Counted from the stretch's first letter, positions 8,688 to 20,320 are shown. The stretch: 64,000 nt of DNA from Pseudoalteromonas piscicida (GCF_000238315.3 NZ_CP011924.1:2478501-2542500); one strand, 5' to 3'. Translations and numbers: made by a program. Notes: a model not told the origin generated them from the letters alone.

Positions 8688-8763
8688 GGGTTGTTAGCTC
8701 AGTTGGGAGAGTATCGCCCTTACAAGGCGAGGGTCACTGGTTCAAGTCCAGTACAACCCACCA
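8688..8763 (+). tRNA. tRNA-Val(UAC), unit 5 (T25)
   Basis: Identical to unit 2. Confidence 0.93.
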
Positions 8764-8828
8764 CTTCTACTCTTAGATTAGAATTGGACATTAAACTCTA
8801 TTCGAGAGTATAAATTGAAACACAATTT

Positions 8829-8904
8829 GGGTTGTTAGCTCAGTTGGGAGAGTATCGCCCTTACAAGGCGAGGGTCACTGGTTCAAGTCCAGTACAACCC
8901 ACCA
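8829..8904 (+). tRNA. tRNA-Val(UAC), unit 6 (T25)
   Basis: Identical to unit 2. Confidence 0.93.
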
Positions 8905-8969
8905 CTTCTACTCTTAGATTAGAATTGGACATTAAACTCTATTCGAGAGTATAAATTGAAACACAATTT

Positions 8970-9045
8970 GGGTTGTTAGCTCAGTTGGGAGAGTATCGCC
9001 CTTACAAGGCGAGGGTCACTGGTTCAAGTCCAGTACAACCCACCA
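8970..9045 (+). tRNA. tRNA-Val(UAC), unit 7 (T25)
   Basis: Identical to unit 2. Confidence 0.93.
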
Positions 9046-9110
9046 CTTCTACTCTTAGATTAGAATTGGACATTAAACTCTATTCGAGAGTATAAATTGA
9101 AACACAATTT

Positions 9111-9186
9111 GGGTTGTTAGCTCAGTTGGGAGAGTATCGCCCTTACAAGGCGAGGGTCACTGGTTCAAGTCCAGTACAACCCACCA
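9111..9186 (+). tRNA. tRNA-Val(UAC), unit 8 (T25)
   Basis: Identical to unit 2. Confidence 0.93.
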
Positions 9187-9251
9187 CTTCTACTCTTAGA
9201 TTAGAATTGGACATTAAACTCTATTCGAGAGTATAAATTGAAACACAATTT

Positions 9252-9327
9252 GGGTTGTTAGCTCAGTTGGGAGAGTATCGCCCTTACAAGGCGAGGGTCA
9301 CTGGTTCAAGTCCAGTACAACCCACCA
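9252..9327 (+). tRNA. tRNA-Val(UAC), unit 9 (T25)
   Basis: Identical to unit 2. Confidence 0.93.
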
Positions 9328-9392
9328 CTTCTACTCTTAGATTAGAATTGGACATTAAACTCTATTCGAGAGTATAAATTGAAACACAATTT

Positions 9393-9468
9393 GGGTTGTT
9401 AGCTCAGTTGGGAGAGTATCGCCCTTACAAGGCGAGGGTCACTGGTTCAAGTCCAGTACAACCCACCA
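9393..9468 (+). tRNA. tRNA-Val(UAC), unit 10 (T25)
   Basis: Identical to unit 2. Confidence 0.93.
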
Positions 9469-9533
9469 CTTCTACTCTTAGATTAGAATTGGACATTAAA
9501 CTCTATTCGAGAGTATAAATTGAAACACAATTT

Positions 9534-9609
9534 GGGTTGTTAGCTCAGTTGGGAGAGTATCGCCCTTACAAGGCGAGGGTCACTGGTTCAAGTCCAGTAC
9601 AACCCACCA
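9534..9609 (+). tRNA. tRNA-Val(UAC), unit 11 (T25)
   Basis: Identical to unit 2. Confidence 0.93.
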
Positions 9610-9674
9610 CTTCTACTCTTAGATTAGAATTGGACATTAAACTCTATTCGAGAGTATAAATTGAAACACAATTT

Positions 9675-9750
9675 GGGTTGTTAGCTCAGTTGGGAGAGTA
9701 TCGCCCTTACAAGGCGAGGGTCACTGGTTCAAGTCCAGTACAACCCACCA
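9675..9750 (+). tRNA. tRNA-Val(UAC), unit 12 (T25)
   Basis: Identical to unit 2. Confidence 0.93.
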
Positions 9751-9815
9751 CTTCTACTCTTAGATTAGAATTGGACATTAAACTCTATTCGAGAGTATAA
9801 ATTGAAACACAATTT

Positions 9816-9891
9816 GGGTTGTTAGCTCAGTTGGGAGAGTATCGCCCTTACAAGGCGAGGGTCACTGGTTCAAGTCCAGTACAACCCACCA
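9816..9891 (+). tRNA. tRNA-Val(UAC), unit 13 (T25)
   Basis: Identical to unit 2. Confidence 0.93.
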
Positions 9892-9956
9892 CTTCTACTC
9901 TTAGATTAGAATTGGACATTAAACTCTATTCGAGAGTATAAATTGAAACACAATTT

Positions 9957-10032
9957 GGGTTGTTAGCTCAGTTGGGAGAGTATCGCCCTTACAAGGCGAG
10001 GGTCACTGGTTCAAGTCCAGTACAACCCACCA
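9957..10032 (+). tRNA. tRNA-Val(UAC), unit 14 (T25)
   Basis: Identical to unit 2. Confidence 0.93.
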
Positions 10033-10097
10033 CTTCTACTCTTAGATTAGAATTGGACATTAAACTCTATTCGAGAGTATAAATTGAAACACAATTT

Positions 10098-10173
10098 GGG
10101 TTGTTAGCTCAGTTGGGAGAGCATCGCCCTTACAAGGCGAGGGTCACTGGTTCAAGTCCAGTACAACCCACCA
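10098..10173 (+). tRNA. tRNA-Val(UAC), unit 15
   Basis: Same sequence as unit 1 (C25). Downstream DNA leaves the repeat right after the CCA end. Confidence 0.96.
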
Positions 10174-10561
10174 CTTTATTTTCTAGATATAGTGGTCGAT
10201 TCAAAACATCGCACTAAGCCTAAGCAAGGCTAAAACCACAACTTTAAATTCAGTATACCACTTCACTTTCCGTACTGTCGTTGTTACTTATCACATACTC
10301 AAAAATCACATCAAAATGAATAAGTTTAAACCTGCCATTAAGTCCACAGAAACAACCCACTTTTCTCATTGATTAACTAATTAATTACTCTACTAAGCCT
10401 CCCAAATTTTTGTTATACCCTTAACTATTTTGCCACTAACCTCAGTAAATAGTTGGGATAAGCTAAATAGACTAACCTACTAAAAATGAGTTAATTTTTG
10501 TTTTCAAAACTACACCTAAGTACTAGACTAGAAGCAAAGCCATTGTCTAAAAATTGTTTCT
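10174..10561. other. Intergenic region after the tRNA-Val array
   Basis: 388 AT-rich bases. No clear GC-rich terminator follows the array, only a short CCACT/AGTGG pairing at its end. No gene, repeat or strong promoter was recognised before the response regulator. Confidence 0.4.
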
Positions 10562-12193
10562 ATGTCAGCTCCATCTATTCAAAATGCCAAAATGTTAATC
10601 GTTGAAGATCAACCATTAGCATTGAGCTATATGAAACAATCTTTAGAACAGTTAGATTTCAGAAATTTAAAATTTGCAGAAAGTGCAGACAGTGCAAAAG
10701 AGCTTTGTACCATCAATAAGTTTGATCTCATCGTATGCTCTTTTGGTTTAGCAAAAAAACAAAATGGCTATCAATTTTATGAAGAGTTGCGCTCCAAACA
10801 GTTAATTCGCTCAAGTACCGCTTTTATTTTTATTTCTTCTGAAACTAGCCCCGAGTTAGTCCATAGTATTATTGAACTCCAACCTGATGACTTTTTAGTT
10901 AAGCCCTTTTCAATAAAAGAACTACAAAACCGTATAGAACGAGTTTTAAAGCGTAAACAGGCTTTAAGGCATATAAACTTGCTTGTAGACGATAAGAACT
11001 ACTCAAAGGCCTTGAAAGCGCTAGATCTAGAACTAGATAACAAAGATCATAACTACACTTCCCTACTCCTAAAGCTAAAAGGAGAACTTCTACTCAGGCT
11101 CAATCAATTAGAAGAAGCTAAGTCTTTTTACAAGTCGGTTTTGGCTCTACAAAAGTTTACATGGGCAAAGCTAGGCTTGGTCGAGGCGCTCATTACCAAC
11201 AATGAAGATGTTATCGCTCAAAAGATGTTGAAAACCTTAATAGAGCGACCAGAAACTCGTCTTCCTGCGCTCGATTTATTGAGCAAACTCGAAATAAAGC
11301 TAAATCAATATGAGAATGCCCAACAATTGTTAGAGCAAGCAATTGAGATGGCACCCAGAAACATAAATAGGCAACAGTCACTTGGTCGAGTTGCGCAAAT
11401 TAATCACGACTATGAAGCCAGCTATAAAGCGCATAAAGATATCGCAAGTTTCGCGCGCTACTCTATCCATGACAAACCAGAAGTGTATTTGAACGCCGCA
11501 CGAGCAGGAATAGATTTTGCTCTGAGTACCGATCAATCAGACCAAGTCACTCGTCTCACAAGACAAACGCAACAATACCTGAGTGATTTAAAACAACAAT
11601 TTCCAAACGCACAAACCCAAGCGCAAATCGATGTCCTCAACGCCCGCGTCCATTATCTAAAAGATGAGCATAAAAAAGCGAAACAACTGCTAGAACAGTT
11701 AGAAGATGAACCCGTTATTCGCTCGGTAGATTCCACTTTAGACAAAGCAAAAGCACTACATGAGGTGGGATTAAACCACAAAGCTCAGGAGCTATTTAGT
11801 CAAGTTATTGCCCACTGTGAGCGCCACAACTCAAGCGCAGATCCCATCACAATGCACTATCTATATCAGCAGCAGCAAGAGAAAAAAGAGATCACCATGG
11901 GTCCTAGAGAGCTGAATAACCATGCGGTCACACAGTTTAACAAAGGACAGTATGAAACCGCTTTGGAGGCATTCACTCAAGCCTTTAGAATTATGCCTAA
12001 AAACTCAGGAATAGCGCTAAATTTACTGCAATGTATGAGTGATAGTTGTGCTAAGTCAGGAAGTACTTTTAATTCCAATTTAGCAAAGCGTTGTACTACC
12101 TTGCTAAATCAGTCTGAGTTGGATAGTGAACAGCAGATCCGCTACGGTAAACTCAAAGCTAAACTAAATGAAATGAAACTCGACTTTGAGTAA
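10562..12193 (+). CDS. Response-regulator-like protein with TPR repeats, phosphoacceptor missing
   Basis: 543 residues: an N-terminal receiver-like domain (about 10-130) and a long helical C-terminal part with tetratricopeptide-like repeats (about 145-530). The receiver keeps the acidic pair Glu15-Asp16, the conserved Ser/Thr region near 92 and Lys114 in DDFLVKPFS. The strand that normally ends in the phosphorylated Asp reads FDLIVCSFGL, with Ser60 in its place. Related TPR response regulators of marine gammaproteobacteria usually have CDYNLG there. The protein probably acts as a phosphorylation-independent scaffold or partner-binding protein; this is inference. It stands alone, and no kinase is adjacent. 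Confidence 0.8.
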   Translation: MSAPSIQNAKMLIVEDQPLALSYMKQSLEQLDFRNLKFAESADSAKELCTINKFDLIVCSFGLAKKQNGYQFYEELRSKQLIRSSTAFIFISSETSPELVHSIIELQPDDFLVKPFSIKELQNRIERVLKRKQALRHINLLVDDKNYSKALKALDLELDNKDHNYTSLLLKLKGELLLRLNQLEEAKSFYKSVLALQKFTWAKLGLVEALITNNEDVIAQKMLKTLIERPETRLPALDLLSKLEIKLNQYENAQQLLEQAIEMAPRNINRQQSLGRVAQINHDYEASYKAHKDIASFARYSIHDKPEVYLNAARAGIDFALSTDQSDQVTRLTRQTQQYLSDLKQQFPNAQTQAQIDVLNARVHYLKDEHKKAKQLLEQLEDEPVIRSVDSTLDKAKALHEVGLNHKAQELFSQVIAHCERHNSSADPITMHYLYQQQQEKKEITMGPRELNNHAVTQFNKGQYETALEAFTQAFRIMPKNSGIALNLLQCMSDSCAKSGSTFNSNLAKRCTTLLNQSELDSEQQIRYGKLKAKLNEMKLDFE

Positions 12194-12216
12194 TCACTTG
12201 TTTTATCGCAATTGAG

Positions 12217-12657
12217 TTATTTCTTTTCCATTGCAAGGGCATTAACACAATAACGCAGTCCACTTGGTTCAGGGCCATCAGGGAATACGTGACCTAAGTG
12301 GCTATCACACACATTACAAGTGATTTCGACGCGCGTCATTCCATGGCTCTTATCGCCATGATATGCCACCGCTTCCACTGCTGCAGGCTGTGTAAACGAG
12401 GGCCAACCAGAGCCACTATCAAACTTTTCTTCGGCATCGAATAACAGCTCGCCACAGCATACACAGTAGTATTTACCAGGTTCAAAAAGCTGACAACTTT
12501 GTGAGCTAAACGGGCGTTCAGTCCCCTTTTTCCTGGTGATCATGTAAGTTTCTGGAGCAAGCTCTGATTGCCATTGCTGGTCCGATTTATCAACTCTGCG
12601 AGGAGCAACAGGATTACCATTTCTGGCAAAGTTTAGTATATCTAACCACTTTAACAT
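12217..12657 (-). CDS. msrB: Peptide-methionine (R)-S-oxide reductase MsrB
   Basis: Repairs methionine-R-sulfoxide in oxidised proteins, using thioredoxin. At 146 residues it is a complete single-domain enzyme. Visible marks: two zinc-binding CxxC pairs (CVCC and CNVC), the substrate motif GSGWPSF, and the catalytic Cys137 in RYCVNALAM. It begins one base after the DUF2919-like gene ends, so it is probably the last gene of the ligA-side operon. It converges with the TPR response regulator gene. Confidence 0.95.
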   Translation of the reverse strand: MLKWLDILNFARNGNPVAPRRVDKSDQQWQSELAPETYMITRKKGTERPFSSQSCQLFEPGKYYCVCCGELLFDAEEKFDSGSGWPSFTQPAAVEAVAYHGDKSHGMTRVEITCNVCDSHLGHVFPDGPEPSGLRYCVNALAMEKK

Positions 12658-12658
12658 C

Positions 12659-13171
12659 TCAATTCTCTCTCTTGTTTACTTCTGTTTTTTGCTCTTCAAC
12701 AGGAAGTGGCCAATCGCCAAAAAAGCAGCTTAGATAGCGACTTTTAATTAAATATAAAAGTACCCAACTCACCAATACAATTTGTACGGCAATATAAGGA
12801 GAAAAACTATAATGGGTTTTCCCAGCTTGCAGGGTTAACCACGCCAAATCGAGTACCGCTGTTAATATAAGTGGCAAACGCATATAACGCCAGACGACTG
12901 CGAGCTTTGGAGAGCTTGTTGGCCGCCTAAGAGAAAACACAACGGTTGGTATGAGCGCGATACAAGCGATCCCTGTCGCGACAAAAAAGTGAAACTTAGA
13001 CTCAAAGAATAGCGACATCAAATCCAAGTCTGGGCGTCTCGCTAGTGCAGAAAACACCCAAATAAGCAACGGGCGGAGCAACACGACCAGCGCTAAATTA
13101 AAAGCGATTGGCGTACGATAAACGCCATATTTATCCCAGTATTCAGGGCCGTATCGTGTTACTGATTTCAT
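12659..13171 (-). CDS. Inner-membrane protein, DUF2919-like (YfeZ family)
   Basis: 170 residues with four hydrophobic stretches (about 24-44, 60-80, 95-112 and 122-142), a charged N-terminus (YGPEYWDKYGVYRTP) and a short acidic-basic tail. The pattern and the YWDKYG start resemble DUF2919, the family of E. coli YfeZ, whose function is unknown. It lies 4 bases after ligA and 1 base before msrB, so it is likely cotranscribed with both. No catalytic motif is apparent. Confidence 0.65.
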   Translation of the reverse strand: MKSVTRYGPEYWDKYGVYRTPIAFNLALVVLLRPLLIWVFSALARRPDLDLMSLFFESKFHFFVATGIACIALIPTVVFSLRRPTSSPKLAVVWRYMRLPLILTAVLDLAWLTLQAGKTHYSFSPYIAVQIVLVSWVLLYLIKSRYLSCFFGDWPLPVEEQKTEVNKREN

Positions 13172-13175
13172 TTTA

Positions 13176-15194
<2,019 letters not shown>

Positions 15195-15208
15195 TTAAAC
15201 CTCTAAAC

Positions 15209-15240
15209 GTAAAAAGCCACCAGCAGATGCCAGTGGCTTA
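15209..15240 (-). terminator. Rho-independent terminator after zipA
   Basis: Minus strand: AGCCACTGGCA pairs with TGCTGGTGGCT and is followed by TTTTT. It lies between the zipA stop and the ligA start, so ligA probably also has its own promoter. Confidence 0.75.
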
Positions 15241-15260
15241 AAAATGATTCTAAGTAGCGA

Positions 15261-15986
15261 TTAAGCGGCGAATTCACGCACTTTTTCAACATAACCGCGC
15301 ACGGCTTCAACCGTTAACGGTTCGCGGTCTTTATCAAGTACCGTTGCGCCAAACTCTTCAGCTAGTTTTTTCGATGCACTGTGAAGCATATTAAATGCAG
15401 CCAAGTTATCGCCTTCACAAGGTAAGGTCATAAATAGGCTAATGCCAGCTGTGCTAAATTGTTCCATGTTATCGATGTCAAACGTACCTGGGTTGTACAT
15501 GTTTACCAATCTAAATAACACAGGACCGTTTCCGGACGGCTCTAAATGGCGATTGAAGAAGCCCTCATCAGAATATTTAAATCCAAGGCTTAACACGGTT
15601 GGTAACAACCTTGAACCTGCCATTTTCAGGCCTTCAGGCATATCAACGTGAAGAATAATAAAGTCTTGTGGCTCTATTGCACTCTCTTCAAGCTCAGCCT
15701 CTTCAGATCCACTGTTCTCGGTTTGCACCTCAGTTTCAGGCTCTTCCGTCGCTAAAATGCCCTCAGTCGCAGGCTCGTCATCCACCGCACTAAAGGTCAT
15801 CTCTCCAATTTCAGGTTCGTCAGGCTCTTTATCGTGACTCGGCGTTTGCTCTTTGAGTTCATTGGGCTCCTTTTTTGAAGCTTTATCGCTGTTCTTCTTA
15901 CGAACAGACCAAAGTCCATGTATGAGTAACCCGCCTATGACCAACGCACTGATCACGATTAATGCCCATCTTAACTCTGTGGCCAT
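15261..15986 (-). CDS. zipA: Cell division protein ZipA
   Basis: Anchors FtsZ rings to the inner membrane. 241 residues. The N-terminal membrane segment (about 5-27) is followed by basic RKKNSDKASKK, a long acidic linker (about 40-105) and a C-terminal FtsZ-binding domain (about 108-240, starting FIILHVDMPEGLKMAG). It is shorter than E. coli ZipA (328) because the linker is shorter. The start at 15986 follows AGGTGAGCA. It lies 18 bases after smc on the same strand. Confidence 0.93.
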   Translation of the reverse strand: MATELRWALIVISALVIGGLLIHGLWSVRKKNSDKASKKEPNELKEQTPSHDKEPDEPEIGEMTFSAVDDEPATEGILATEEPETEVQTENSGSEEAELEESAIEPQDFIILHVDMPEGLKMAGSRLLPTVLSLGFKYSDEGFFNRHLEPSGNGPVLFRLVNMYNPGTFDIDNMEQFSTAGISLFMTLPCEGDNLAAFNMLHSASKKLAEEFGATVLDKDREPLTVEAVRGYVEKVREFAA

Positions 15987-16004
15987 TGCTCACCTTTTTT
16001 GTTG

Positions 16005-19000
16005 TTATGCCTGTGCCATTTGCACCGCTTGTTCTATATCTACGGCAACCATACGCGACACCCCGGGTTCTGCCATGGTTACCCCCGTCAGTCTACCCGC
16101 CATTTCCATAGCGACCTTATTATGACTGATATAAATAAATTGCACTGTTTGCGACATCTCTTCAACCAAACGACAAAATCGCCCTACGTTTGCGTCATCA
16201 AGCGGTGCATCTACTTCATCCAGCATACAGAATGGGGCTGGATTAAGCCTGAATATTGAAAACACCAATGATAATGCGGTCAGCGCTTTTTCTCCACCAC
16301 TTAACAGATGAATTGTAGAGTTTTTCTTACCAGGCGGCCTTGCCATGATAGAAACACCACTTTCTAGCAGGTCATCGCTAGTTAATTCTAGATATGCATT
16401 CCCCCCACCAAACACTTTAGGAAACAGCTCAGCTAAGTCTTCATTCACTTGATTAAAGGTGGCGCTGAAGCGGGTTTTGGTCTCTTTATCAATTTTTCTG
16501 ATCACCGCTTCTAACGTTTCTAACGCATTAGTGAGATCATCCAGCTGTGTATCTAAATAGGTTTTACGTGCCTTCGCTTCTTCAAACTCTTCAATTGCAG
16601 CTAAGTTCACAGCCCCTAACTTGCCAAGATCATTACTGACTCGACTCAAATTAGCTTGATACTGCCCCAAATTTGCATTCTCAGGTAATTGCGCCAGCTC
16701 CGCTTTTAGCGTCCGGCCAAGCTCCTGCAAAGGTTCAAGTGCCGCTTGCGCCTTTATCATCAAGCTTTGCTCTTCAAGTTTCACTTGTTGCAAAGACTCA
16801 TTGAGTTTACCCACTTCGCCTTGCGCATCTTTTAATGCCGCTTGTTTTTGGGAAAGGTTTTCCTTGGCTTGGTTGAGCGTATCCAACATCGTTTGCTTTT
16901 GCGCCTTGGCTTCTAGATGTTGGGCGAGCAATAATTCAATGTCTTCATGCGCCTCCGCGAGCGGCTCTTCACAAAGCAAAATATCTGCTTGTGTTTGCTC
17001 GATGCGCTGGTTTATTTCATCGCGACGATGTTGCAAGTGTTCAAATTTAGAATTGCTGAGCTGTAGTTCACTTTCAGCCTGCTGTGATGCAAGTTTAGTG
17101 GTATGAACTAATTGCTGTGCTTCTTGTAATGCGGCGCGTCGAGATTGACTATGTTGTTTAAACTCGGCCAACTTAGCCTCGGCCAGTTGTTGTGTTTGTT
17201 GTGCTTGCGCTAGCAACTCATCACGTTGTAATTGCTGTTCAGTATAAAGTTCAAGTTGTTCGATGACCTCAGCTCGTTCTTGAGCAATGGCATCAAGTTG
17301 TTCTTGAATTTTCTGTCCTTGCTCACGCCAAATGCTCAGATTCTCATCCAGCATTTCAATTTTGGTTTTATGGCTGGCGATTGCTTGGGCCTTTTCGTGA
17401 ACGCATTGCTGTGTTTCCAATAAGCCAGCTTGCGTGTCTTCAAGGGCAATACGTTTTTGTGCTACAGCCTGCTCGGCCTCTTCGGTGAGTTGTTGTAAAT
17501 GAGGAAGCTGAGATTGGCATGACTGCAATTGGGCATAGCGTTTTAACGCGCCACTCTCTTCATTGCTTTTCGCCTTGGCCTTGAAGTTATCTCCCACAAT
17601 AACGCCACCGACCGTCACGCCGAGAAGAAATTGTTCACACGATTTAAAGTCTGTAGGTTCAGCGCATAATTTTATTTTCGTTAAAAAGCTGGGGAATAGT
17701 CCTGAGCTTATTTTTGTCGCGACGGAATCAACGGGAACTTCGAGTTCGATGGGCCATAGCGTATTCATTTCGCTTTGCTCAACGACCAAATGCGTCAACC
17801 CAAGCAGTGCCGCTTCCACGCATTCTTCATACCCAGACTCGACAACAAGTTGCGATAACATAGTCGCAGATGAAGCCTCCGATGTTTCCTCTGCCCAGCG
17901 TGATAACGCTTTTATTTCAGATTGCACTTCTTGTAACACCTGGATCGATTTTTGAGCATGAGCCTGTGCCAGTAAGATTTCCTCTTTATTGGCTTGCTCT
18001 TGGTCTTGCAACTTACCAGCTTGGCTTTGTAATTTAGCCATCGCTTGAACCAGCTGATGATGTGCATCCTGAGCTTCAGCCAAGTCATTTTCCAACATAG
18101 ATGCGTGATGCGCGTCTGCCTGTTCCAGCAGTTCAGCCTGACGCTTGTCTATGTGCAGTTTAGCTTGCTGTTGTTGCGCTAATTGGCTTGCCCCTTGCTG
18201 TACCTGAGCATGTATTTGTTGGTACTGCTTCTGTGCGCCACTAAACTGCGCTTCTAACTGAGCCTGCTCTGTGTCACTTTGCTCATTTGTGAGTTGAATT
18301 TCTTCCAGTTGCAATAGCGCAATTTCAAGTCGTTCAGAAACTTCAGCGACTTTTTCAGCGCTGCTCGCCACATACTCGGCTTGCTCGTCTTGCGCCTCAA
18401 TCACTTCTTGCTGTTGTGATTTCAGTATTTGAGACTGCTCAATAAGCTGACGCTTTTTATCAGTTAGATTGACTTTCTGTTGCTCAAGCGTTGCCAACTG
18501 GGTTTCAATTCGGTGCACGCTATGTTGTGCTTGCTCATAGCCATCATTGCAATGCTTAATTTCATGTTCTAACGTCGCTAAAATGCTGTCATGACCACTG
18601 TGAGCTTCATTAAAAAATGCTAATTTTTCATTGAGTTTGGCAATTTCTTTGGCTTTGATTGCCTGCTTTTGCTCAAGGCTTTGCCACTTTAAAATCGCTA
18701 TCCAAGACTTTAAGTCACGCTCTTGCGACTTTAAAGACTTATATTCGCTCGCCTGTTGTGCTTGAAGTGCCAGTTTATCTAGCTGACTCTGTAGCTCTTG
18801 CCTAACATCGAGCAAACGCTCCATGTTTTCGCGGGTACTCTTGATCCGAGTTTGGGTTTCTCGTCTACGCTCTTTATATTTTGAAATCCCGGCGGCTTCT
18901 TCTAAAAAAACTCTTAACTCTTGCGGCTTACTCTCAATCAAGCGAGAGATCATCCCTTGCTCTATAATTGCGTAACTGCGAGGACCTAGGCCAGTACCCA

Positions 19001-19394
19001 AAAAGATATCCGTGATATCGCGCTTACGGCACTTACTCCCATTTAAAAAATAAAGAGATTGGCCATCTCGCGTTACTAAGCGCTTAATGGCAATTTGATT
19101 ACGATCTGCAAACGTGCCGGGCAACCGGCCTTGAGTATTATCAAAAATCAGTTCTACAGAAGCTTGCGAGATAGGTTTACGTTTGGTCGAACCGTTAAAA
19201 ATAACGTCCGTCATGGCATCGCCACGGAGATTTTTCGCAGAGCTTTCACCCAGTACCCAGCGAACCGCATCAATAACATTAGACTTACCACAGCCGTTTG
19301 GCCCAACCACACATGTCATCTGGTCAGGAAACGGGATCTTGGTTGGCTCTACGAAAGATTTAAAGCCGGCCAGTTTGATGCTACTCAGTCGCAT
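16005..19394 (-). CDS. smc: Chromosome partition protein Smc
   Basis: SMC ATPase that compacts and segregates the chromosome. 1129 residues. Walker A GPNGCGKSN lies near residue 32, followed by a long Gln/Glu/Ala-rich coiled coil, a hinge around 500-620, a second coiled coil, then the C-terminal signature LLSGGEKALTAL and Walker B CMLDEVDAPLDDANV. It heads the smc-zipA-ligA group. Many antisense open frames here are by-products of its Gln/Ala-rich codons. Enterobacteria and Vibrio use MukB instead, so Smc fits an Alteromonadales-like host. Confidence 0.97.
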   Translation of the reverse strand: MRLSSIKLAGFKSFVEPTKIPFPDQMTCVVGPNGCGKSNVIDAVRWVLGESSAKNLRGDAMTDVIFNGSTKRKPISQASVELIFDNTQGRLPGTFADRNQIAIKRLVTRDGQSLYFLNGSKCRKRDITDIFLGTGLGPRSYAIIEQGMISRLIESKPQELRVFLEEAAGISKYKERRRETQTRIKSTRENMERLLDVRQELQSQLDKLALQAQQASEYKSLKSQERDLKSWIAILKWQSLEQKQAIKAKEIAKLNEKLAFFNEAHSGHDSILATLEHEIKHCNDGYEQAQHSVHRIETQLATLEQQKVNLTDKKRQLIEQSQILKSQQQEVIEAQDEQAEYVASSAEKVAEVSERLEIALLQLEEIQLTNEQSDTEQAQLEAQFSGAQKQYQQIHAQVQQGASQLAQQQQAKLHIDKRQAELLEQADAHHASMLENDLAEAQDAHHQLVQAMAKLQSQAGKLQDQEQANKEEILLAQAHAQKSIQVLQEVQSEIKALSRWAEETSEASSATMLSQLVVESGYEECVEAALLGLTHLVVEQSEMNTLWPIELEVPVDSVATKISSGLFPSFLTKIKLCAEPTDFKSCEQFLLGVTVGGVIVGDNFKAKAKSNEESGALKRYAQLQSCQSQLPHLQQLTEEAEQAVAQKRIALEDTQAGLLETQQCVHEKAQAIASHKTKIEMLDENLSIWREQGQKIQEQLDAIAQERAEVIEQLELYTEQQLQRDELLAQAQQTQQLAEAKLAEFKQHSQSRRAALQEAQQLVHTTKLASQQAESELQLSNSKFEHLQHRRDEINQRIEQTQADILLCEEPLAEAHEDIELLLAQHLEAKAQKQTMLDTLNQAKENLSQKQAALKDAQGEVGKLNESLQQVKLEEQSLMIKAQAALEPLQELGRTLKAELAQLPENANLGQYQANLSRVSNDLGKLGAVNLAAIEEFEEAKARKTYLDTQLDDLTNALETLEAVIRKIDKETKTRFSATFNQVNEDLAELFPKVFGGGNAYLELTSDDLLESGVSIMARPPGKKNSTIHLLSGGEKALTALSLVFSIFRLNPAPFCMLDEVDAPLDDANVGRFCRLVEEMSQTVQFIYISHNKVAMEMAGRLTGVTMAEPGVSRMVAVDIEQAVQMAQA

Positions 19395-19458
19395 AGCTTA
19401 TTATTGTTGTTCGCGGTTACTTTTGAGAATAAGGCAATTCATTAGTAAGATCTATGAG

Positions 19459-20193
19459 TTAGCAATGACAGCGTTTAATATTATCCAAAATGATCCCAGT
19501 AGCCATCGCCACATTCAATGACTCAGCACCGCCAAACGCAGGAATAGTCACCTTTTTATTGATGTGAGCCGCTATGGTATCGCTAATACCATGGGACTCG
19601 CTGCCCATGACCAACACGGCATTACGACTAAATTGGCACTGATGCACACTTTCACCACCAAGAAATGCTCCATAGCATTCGCCTTGATATTGCTTTAAAA
19701 AGGCCTCGAGATCGGTTCTTACCACATTAACACGCACAAATGAGCCCATGGTGGCGCTGATCACTTTAGGGTTAAATTGATCCGCGCAGTTTTCGCTTAC
19801 CACAAGCTGCGTTAATCCATACCAATCAGCAAGACGAATAATGGTACCGAGATTACCCGGGTCTGAGACTCCATCTAATGCTAACACCAACCCAGCTGTA
19901 TTGATTTCTTCTGCCGGCGACATTGCAACGACCGCTATCGCCGCATTATTTGATACCAAAGTACTCACCTTGCTCAGCATTTCCTCTTCTGCTTCTACAC
20001 AGGTAATATTAACGAGTTTGGATTTATACTTTGTCATGAACTCATTGGTCGCGAACAACTGTTCAACAGCCAACCCAGCATCAACTAACTCAATCACATT
20101 CTTCTCGCCTTGTACTAAATACAGGCCATGTTGTTTGCGATATTTTTTTTGCCCTAAAGCACGAAGTAGTTTTTGTTGATTCTTGGAGATCAT
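19459..20193 (-). CDS. 23S rRNA/tRNA 2'-O-methyltransferase, SpoU/TrmH (SPOUT) family
   Basis: About 244 residues. An N-terminal substrate-binding domain (KYRKQHGLYLVQGEKNVIE) is followed by a SpoU methyltransferase fold with the family motifs LDGVSDPGNLGTIIRLADW, VMGSESHGIS and the C-terminal knot segment IPAFGGAESLNVAMATGI. Members transfer methyl from SAM to ribose 2'-OH in rRNA or tRNA; which base is modified cannot be read from sequence. The frame opens at 20220, but I choose ATG 20193 because GAGGTG sits just before it. It is divergent from the small membrane protein at 20321. Confidence 0.88.
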   Translation of the reverse strand: MISKNQQKLLRALGQKKYRKQHGLYLVQGEKNVIELVDAGLAVEQLFATNEFMTKYKSKLVNITCVEAEEEMLSKVSTLVSNNAAIAVVAMSPAEEINTAGLVLALDGVSDPGNLGTIIRLADWYGLTQLVVSENCADQFNPKVISATMGSFVRVNVVRTDLEAFLKQYQGECYGAFLGGESVHQCQFSRNAVLVMGSESHGISDTIAAHINKKVTIPAFGGAESLNVAMATGIILDNIKRCHC

Positions 20194-20320
20194 GTGCACC
20201 TCAAAAGTTGGATTTACCATTATACCTGTTCAGTATCAGATAAAAAGCGTTTCAATGAGGCATTAAGCTAAGAAATTATGTTATCTTGTGCCGAATGATA
20301 CACAAGGCATAGAGGTAATC

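Larger units (their letters stand above)
8124..10173 (+). repeat. Tandem tRNA-Val array (15 units)
   Basis: Fifteen tRNA-Val(UAC) genes at an exact 141-base period: a 76-base tRNA and a 65-base spacer. Units 1 and 15 read GAGAGCATCG in the D-arm. Units 2-14 read GAGAGTATCG, which changes the 10-25 pair from G-C to G-U. Spacers are identical and contain the hairpin ACTCT-ATTCG-AGAGT, probably a processing signal. The near-perfect identity implies recent or ongoing amplification or homogenisation. Confidence 0.95.
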
